Positions 59,511-64,000 of a stretch of 64,000 nucleotides of DNA are shown here, piece by piece. The translations under genes were made by a program, and so were the position numbers. The DNA is from an uncultured Gemmatimonadales bacterium (GTDB lineage: Bacteria > Gemmatimonadota > Gemmatimonadetes > Gemmatimonadales > GWC2-71-9): NCBI GenBank assembly GCA_947259405.1, contig CAMYLY010000006.1, forward strand, positions 53,994 through 117,993, given 5' to 3'. The notes under the pieces were generated by a model. The model did not search any database, was not told the origin of the DNA, and was given only the letters and a program-made list of their open reading frames with translations. Numbering within the stretch: the first letter of the stretch is position 1; the number at the start of each line of letters is the position of its first letter.

Positions 59511-59957
59511 CTACGCCGCGTTCCAAGCGACCAGGACGGCCAAAAGACCCGTGACCAGGTTGGCCAGCGTCCAGGCCTGCCTGAGTGGCGCACGGCTGGA
59601 AGACAGGTGATGACCGGCTCGACGTTGATTCGCCGTCCATGCCCAGAAGCTGAGGGCGTGATACACAAGGACGACGCCCGGGACCCACGCCAGCGTGTAC
59701 CCCCACGGTGCACCAAGCACGAGACCCACACCTGCCACGCCGTAGAGCCAGCCAATACTGACGTCGGCTACGGCTATGGCGTGCTCATACACCTTGTACT
59801 CAGGAGGCATGCCACGTTCCTGCAGACCGAGCCGTGTGGCGAGCTCCCAATTCAATACCGAGAGCCCCTGACCCATCCAGTGGAACACAAAGGCAACGAC
59901 TAGCACGAGGATACCGGCAACGAGATTGTCATACGGAAAGGCGTGAGACATAGTCAT
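59511..59957 (-). CDS. Four-helix membrane protein of unknown function
   Basis: Starting at ATG 59957 (AAGGACC site) the 148-residue protein has four helices: about 12-30, 60-78, 82-100 and 125-145, with GMPPEYKVYEHAIAVADVSI in a loop. No known family. Confidence 0.62.
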   Translation of the reverse strand: MTMSHAFPYDNLVAGILVLVVAFVFHWMGQGLSVLNWELATRLGLQERGMPPEYKVYEHAIAVADVSIGWLYGVAGVGLVLGAPWGYTLAWVPGVVLVYHALSFWAWTANQRRAGHHLSSSRAPLRQAWTLANLVTGLLAVLVAWNAA

Positions 59958-59967
59958 GGTCCTTACG

Positions 59968-60423
59968 TCATCTCCCCTCAGCTTCGGCAAGCCACCCGCG
60001 CCGGAGATGTTCGATTGGCACACTCGAGAGATACGGCTTGATATCCAGGATCGGTGTACCGTCCAACATGTCTACACCTCGCACGTGGAGGTTGAGACCG
60101 TCGCGTCGAACCAACGCGACGACCGTCAACCCGATCGGGTTAGGACGCCGCGGCGCGCGCGTCGCAAAGACACCGTGCGGGCGAGTGTCAGTCGGAGGAG
60201 TTGGGAGAAGATCGAAGCCCGAGGCGCGGTCAAACACCCACAAGACGTAGAGGTGCGAGAACCCTTCGATGTCGGTGAGTCCATCCTGCATCTCGGCGTG
60301 GATCTCCAGGGTGCCTTCCGCAGTGTGCGTCGCACCGGGACCCTTGGGGACCTGTGCCGTATCGCTGTAGGGACTCCGGATGACGCCGATCGAGTTCATC
60401 GTGAACATGGCGCTCCGGCTCAT
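59968..60423 (-). CDS. trmO: tRNA m6t6A37 methyltransferase TrmO-like
   Basis: From ATG 60423 (ATGA overlap with the serine hydrolase stop) the 151-residue protein matches TrmO/TsaA-YaeB: MNSIGVIRSPY at the start, VLWVFDRASGFDL, HGVFATRAPRRPNPIGLTVV and VDMLDGTPILDIKPY. In bacteria it methylates N6 of t6A37 in some tRNAs using SAM. The extra upstream frame (207 bases) runs inside the neighbour and is not used. Confidence 0.9.
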   Translation of the reverse strand: MSRSAMFTMNSIGVIRSPYSDTAQVPKGPGATHTAEGTLEIHAEMQDGLTDIEGFSHLYVLWVFDRASGFDLLPTPPTDTRPHGVFATRAPRRPNPIGLTVVALVRRDGLNLHVRGVDMLDGTPILDIKPYLSSVPIEHLRRGWLAEAEGR

Positions 60424-62027
60424 CGCTTCGTCGGCAAAGACTCGACGAACTTGCCCACCAGGTTGATGATCGCTCCCTCCAAATGCCATCCTTCTTCCGC
60501 CGGCAGCTCGTACAACGGGTCCGCAGTCGTGACAATGATCATGTCGAGATGATGCAGCAAGACAATCAGTTGACCGCCATGTCCCGCCGCGTAGTCGAAA
60601 TGGTGGTCGCCGACCGTAGCGGACCACCATTGGTAGCCATAGCCGATGTCGCTGAAGTACCGGCCCATTCGGCTCACTCCGTCGCCGGAGCGATCGATAC
60701 TTGCCGAGTACCGCTGCAGCGATTTTTCGACCCAGTCGGCTGACAGAACGCGCGTACCGTCGTACTCGCCGTCGTTGAGATACAACAGGCCGAACTTGGC
60801 CATATCCCGTGCTGTGAGGGAGATCTCCCCCCAGCCCCAGTTGTAGTCATCCGCGTCCTTGGTCCAACCGCCAACCTCCGCGTCGATCGGCGCAAAGAGA
60901 TGCAGCTGACCGTAGGATTCGAGATCTGCATTACACGCGCGTGCCACGATGACGGCAAGGAGATGGGACGTCAGGTTGCTATAACGGAACTCGGTTCCGG
61001 GATTGCTCAGCAAAGGAAAGCCAACGAGGTGAGGAAGCCAGTGCCAGTTGTCGGTGAAGAAGAGACTATCCAGATACTGACGCATGAATTCCTCGTCGGG
61101 GTATCCGGTACGCATCTGCAATAGGTCTCGGAGCGTGATCTGCTCCTTCCTCGGATCCTCGATCTGTCCGGCGAACTCCGGGAAGAATTCCAACATCTTC
61201 TGGTCCACACTCTTGAGACAGCCCCGATCCATCGCGACCCCGACCAAAGCCGAGATAAAACTCTTCGTCGCGGATTGCCGGGCGGACAGCTGCCCCACCG
61301 AACCTGCGTTGAAGTACCCTTCGGCAATGAGATGGCCGTTCTTGACGACGAGCACCCCGTAGAGGGTCGACAACCCGGTCGCCTCCAGAAAGAGGTCCGC
61401 CACCGCCATCGGATCCAGCCCTTGCTCGGCAGGCGTCGACACCTTCCAGTCATCCCCAGGTAGTGGCCTGTAGTCGACCGCTGCGAGTTCCTCAGCCCGA
61501 GGGTGCAGCATCTCAACAATGTGGGGACGGGTCTGTTTGATGTGCTCGTAGTCCAGCTCGAGTCCGAGCGGCCCGAGGCTCTGGGCGAAGTCGTCGTAGA
61601 TACCCGTGACGTCCTCGAACGGAGCGGCAACGGATTCCGACGCAGTGTTTCCGAAGTGGTCTCGCAAATACTTGTTCACCCCGTGGTCGACGAGCGTTTT
61701 CACGATCTCGGTCCGACACAGGAACGCGGCGGCGTGAAGTGCCGTTGCGCCGTCGTTGTTCGTGATGTTCAGATCAGCCCCCGCCTCGATCAACGCGTTG
61801 GCCACATCCGTCTTGCCAAACGTTGCGGCAATGATCAGTGGCGTGGATCCGAAGGCATCTTTCTCGTTCAGATCTGCACCAAACGCGATATGGTGCCGAA
61901 TCGCATCGACGTTTCCCTGCAGCGCTGCGAGGTGGAGGCTGATACTCGGCGGTGGGGTCTCCTGGCCGAAGACCAGCCTCGGTACCAGGAGTGTGACAGC
62001 GAACAGTGCCGACGTTGCGGTCTTCAT
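60420..62027 (-). CDS. Ankyrin-repeat / serine hydrolase fusion, secreted
   Basis: From ATG 62027 the 535-residue protein has a signal peptide (MKTATSALFAVTLLVPRLVF). Residues about 30-130 form three ankyrin repeats (DAFGSTPLIIAATFGKTDVA, NNDGATALHAAAFLCRTEIV, HGVNKYLRDHFGNTASESVA). A beta-lactamase-like serine hydrolase domain covers about 185-530: Ser252-x-x-Lys255 (SATK), Tyr349-Ser-Asn351 (YSN), and HGGQLI near the end. An ankyrin adaptor joined to a penicillin-binding-protein-like enzyme in one secreted chain is uncommon. Target unknown. Confidence 0.88.
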   Translation of the reverse strand: MKTATSALFAVTLLVPRLVFGQETPPPSISLHLAALQGNVDAIRHHIAFGADLNEKDAFGSTPLIIAATFGKTDVANALIEAGADLNITNNDGATALHAAAFLCRTEIVKTLVDHGVNKYLRDHFGNTASESVAAPFEDVTGIYDDFAQSLGPLGLELDYEHIKQTRPHIVEMLHPRAEELAAVDYRPLPGDDWKVSTPAEQGLDPMAVADLFLEATGLSTLYGVLVVKNGHLIAEGYFNAGSVGQLSARQSATKSFISALVGVAMDRGCLKSVDQKMLEFFPEFAGQIEDPRKEQITLRDLLQMRTGYPDEEFMRQYLDSLFFTDNWHWLPHLVGFPLLSNPGTEFRYSNLTSHLLAVIVARACNADLESYGQLHLFAPIDAEVGGWTKDADDYNWGWGEISLTARDMAKFGLLYLNDGEYDGTRVLSADWVEKSLQRYSASIDRSGDGVSRMGRYFSDIGYGYQWWSATVGDHHFDYAAGHGGQLIVLLHHLDMIIVTTADPLYELPAEEGWHLEGAIINLVGKFVESLPTKR

Positions 62028-62143
62028 CGTTCTTCGTCCCCTCCCATCTTCCCGTTGAGCCTTACTCTGTAGTGCAGTTCGGTGCCGTTCGCTCACCCAG
62101 CACCGCTGCAATATCGGTGCACACCGTCCGGTCTGAGGGAGTG

Positions 62144-63442
62144 CTATGCGCTGATGCGTTCCATCAATTCGGGGATGCCGGCTCGCCGCAGCAACGTGAG
62201 GCCGAGGCGCTTGTCAGAGATCCCCTCCCGCAATTTGTACGTGTATCGCGGGGCGTCATGGACGATGTCTCCCTCGAAGTAGCAGAATCGGATTGTGGGA
62301 CTCGACCTGAGTATGTCCGCCAATTCAGTCAGGTGGGATGAGAAGATGAACCCACTTCGCCGCGCCCTCGCGAAACCGAGGATCACCTCTCCCGAGGCAT
62401 CGAGAGCGTCCCGTACGTTCGTGCCTTTGAAGACTTCGTCGAACAAGACCAAAGCACGACAACCTTCGGCGAGGATGCTCGCGGCCGTCTTCACACGCAT
62501 GATCTCCGCGAGGAAGTAGCTCAGGCCAGCTCTCAGGTTATCGGTCGGGTTCAGGCTCGTAAAGAGAGCCTCCACCGGGGTGAATCGCGCTCGGAGTGCG
62601 GGAACGCCCATGCCCACCTGGCCAAACAGCACCATCAACGCGATGCTGCGCAGATAGGTGGTCTTGCCTGCCATGTTAGGCCCGGTGAGAAAGATCAGAG
62701 GCTCTCCACCTGAGAGGGAAGCCGGGTTCGAGACAGGATCGTCTATGAACGGGTGGAAGACGCCCTCAGCGTCGAGGGTGAAGGCCTCAGATTCGATGAG
62801 CTGAGGCATGACCCAGTTGAAGGAGTTCGTCGCAATCGCCATTGCGTTGAGCGCGTCCAACTCGGCAAGCAGCTCCAGCGCGTCCTCTATCCGGTCTCGG
62901 TATTCGGAGCGGAGCATGCGATCCAGTCGGAGGAGCGAACCCGTCGCCTCACGAGCTTGAAGAACGATGTTTGTCGTCGCGGCCAGGTCATCGACCAGAT
63001 TGGCGATGAGGGCTGGCGGGTGAAGCACCCGGAGCGAGGCACATACCTGCGACACGTGGGAAAACACAGCTAGGGTCGCTTGCACGCCCTCATCCAGTTC
63101 GCGGAGTAGGTCACGATACCTCACTGCTATCCAGGCGAGCTCGGCGCGCAGGCCGACGGCTGACCTGGCGCTGACGTTGATGTTGGACCGAAGATAGCCG
63201 GCCACCGATTCGAGGTGACGATCGTTGAGCTGCACGAGGTCAGTGTGCAGCTGAAGGAAGCGGACGGCGTCCTGAATCCGGTGGATGGTCGGAAGATCCG
63301 AGGATGGTCTCTCGAAGCGTCGCCGGAGCGCTGCTCGTCCACGCGTTGTGGCGGTTCGGTCGATGAACTGAAAGACTCCGCCGCTTCCGTCCGCGGCTCT
63401 GAACATTTCAAGGTCGGAAAGCGTTGTGCTGTCGATCAGCAT
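62144..63442 (-). CDS. Short MutS-family ATPase
   Basis: From ATG 63442 (a GTG three codons upstream is also possible) the protein has 432 residues. A helical core/clamp region (about 20-230) precedes the ABC-type ATPase: GPNMAGKTTYLRSIALM (Walker A near 254-262), LNPTDNLRAGLSYFLAEIMR, LVLFDEVFKGTNVRDA (Walker B), and IFSSHLTELAD (His switch). The mismatch-reading and connector domains of MutS are absent, and no Smr domain marks it as MutS2. Its role in repair or recombination is unproven. Confidence 0.88.
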   Translation of the reverse strand: MLIDSTTLSDLEMFRAADGSGGVFQFIDRTATTRGRAALRRRFERPSSDLPTIHRIQDAVRFLQLHTDLVQLNDRHLESVAGYLRSNINVSARSAVGLRAELAWIAVRYRDLLRELDEGVQATLAVFSHVSQVCASLRVLHPPALIANLVDDLAATTNIVLQAREATGSLLRLDRMLRSEYRDRIEDALELLAELDALNAMAIATNSFNWVMPQLIESEAFTLDAEGVFHPFIDDPVSNPASLSGGEPLIFLTGPNMAGKTTYLRSIALMVLFGQVGMGVPALRARFTPVEALFTSLNPTDNLRAGLSYFLAEIMRVKTAASILAEGCRALVLFDEVFKGTNVRDALDASGEVILGFARARRSGFIFSSHLTELADILRSSPTIRFCYFEGDIVHDAPRYTYKLREGISDKRLGLTLLRRAGIPELMERISA

Positions 63443-63602
63443 GGCGACCACCGTCGAGAACGGTCATGAAGAGACGCGACGGCATCGTGCGATCAGCGAA
63501 TCCCGTGCCGTCGCTTCGCTTCTGTAAAGCTAACGCGGTCGCCTCACAGGAGCGACGCCGGCGCTGGTCACCGGCAGTGTGCCCTCGAACGAGGGAGCCG
63601 GT

Positions 63603-64000
63603 CTATCCGTCGCGCAGTCGCAAGGTCGTCACGATGCGCCACCACACCGTTTCGCGCACGTCCCGTAGGTCGGGTTGTGGGTGGAATTCGATCAGCGCAT
63701 CTCCTACGTGCCAGTTGACGAACGCAATGTCGCCATTGGCCTTCCATCGATACGTCACTTCGGTTGCGTAAGCTCCATTGATCTCCACCTCGACGATAGT
63801 GACATCCATGTCGGGTAATTCGACACCGACTTGTCGTGCGACCGAGCGTTGGGTCATCCGAATGTGAATATCCAGGATGGGGGCAGGGGCCGCGTACTCT
63901 CGTCGTCCAATACGAATCGCACGTCCATCACGGTCTCCGACCGGACCGGTTGGCCACGTCTCGAACCCAGGTGGGTATCGAATCTCGTAGCCGTATTCCG
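63603..64000 (-). CDS. Hypothetical protein, 5' end outside window
   Basis: The minus-strand frame is open from the right edge to its stop at 63603; about 131 residues are visible, so the gene starts beyond the window. The sequence includes YEIRYPPGFETWPTGPVGDR, ILDIHIRMTQRSVARQVGVE, INGAYATEVTYRWKANGDIA and a final ETVWWRIVTTLRLRDG. It resembles the beta-sandwich end of secreted proteins, without a recognised family. The 63443-63602 stretch between it and the MutS-like gene holds no clear gene. Confidence 0.6.
   Translation of the reverse strand, partial: EYGYEIRYPPGFETWPTGPVGDRDGRAIRIGRREYAAPAPILDIHIRMTQRSVARQVGVELPDMDVTIVEVEINGAYATEVTYRWKANGDIAFVNWHVGDALIEFHPQPDLRDVRETVWWRIVTTLRLRDG

Overview
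The window reads as chromosomal DNA from a high-GC, Gram-negative (diderm) bacterium. It encodes apolipoprotein N-acyltransferase, an outer-membrane-type beta-barrel protein, a remnant of an Mla/MCE lipid-transport operon, a CsgG/FlgO-type protein and many lipoproteins. The conserved block rpmE-prfA-prmC-ylbF-tmk-ctp, the many M28 peptidases, serine hydrolases and ToxR/CadC-TPR regulators, and frequent GTG/TTG starts fit Gemmatimonadota best. That assignment is inferred from gene content, not from a marker search. No tRNA, rRNA, CRISPR array, transposase or integrase was seen. No gene-free stretch exceeds about 250 bp.

Layout. 0-9.5 kb (+): a tightly coupled run of eight genes with mostly 4-bp GTGA/ATGA overlaps: SpoIID-domain protein (cut by the window edge), beta-barrel protein, Gfo/Idh/MocA oxidoreductase, Lnt, DUF3311-like small protein, sodium:solute symporter, and HyuA and HyuB hydantoinase/oxoprolinase subunits. 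The last four look like an uptake plus ATP-dependent ring-opening module. 9.5-14.5 kb (-): Crp-type regulator, metallo-beta-lactamase-fold hydrolase, CsgG/FlgO-TPR protein, a collapsed mla remnant, and a GAF/HD-GYP c-di-GMP phosphodiesterase. 14.6-20.3 kb (+): core genes rpmE, prfA, prmC, ylbF-like, tmk, ctp-type S41 protease and a DUF2520 protein.

20.3-45.4 kb is a mostly minus-strand accessory region of small enzymes and hypothetical proteins: VOC, DinB, SRPBCC, NTF2-like, DUF427, DUF488, YdeI-like, AAC(6')-type GNAT, gamma-glutamylcyclotransferase, M28 peptidase, serine hydrolase, alpha/beta hydrolase and a hybrid PAS histidine kinase. It is unusually rich in damaged genes. These include a ProC lacking its NADPH-binding half, a frameshifted VOC protein, a truncated DUF5655 protein, an adenylate-kinase-like gene without its P-loop, a truncated retropepsin, a lipoprotein with an in-frame TGA, and a truncated DUF3943-like gene. 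Several are junctions of the start of one gene with the end of another on the same strand.

45.5-64 kb holds an ECF sigma / small membrane protein / Spy-CpxP-like / lipoprotein operon that resembles the CnrHYX metal-sensing arrangement, an MFS sugar porter, a ToxR/CadC-TPR regulator divergent from a lipoprotein gene, a LID-less adenylate kinase away from the ribosomal operon, TrmO overlapping an ankyrin-serine hydrolase fusion, and a short MutS-type ATPase. The last gene runs off the right edge.
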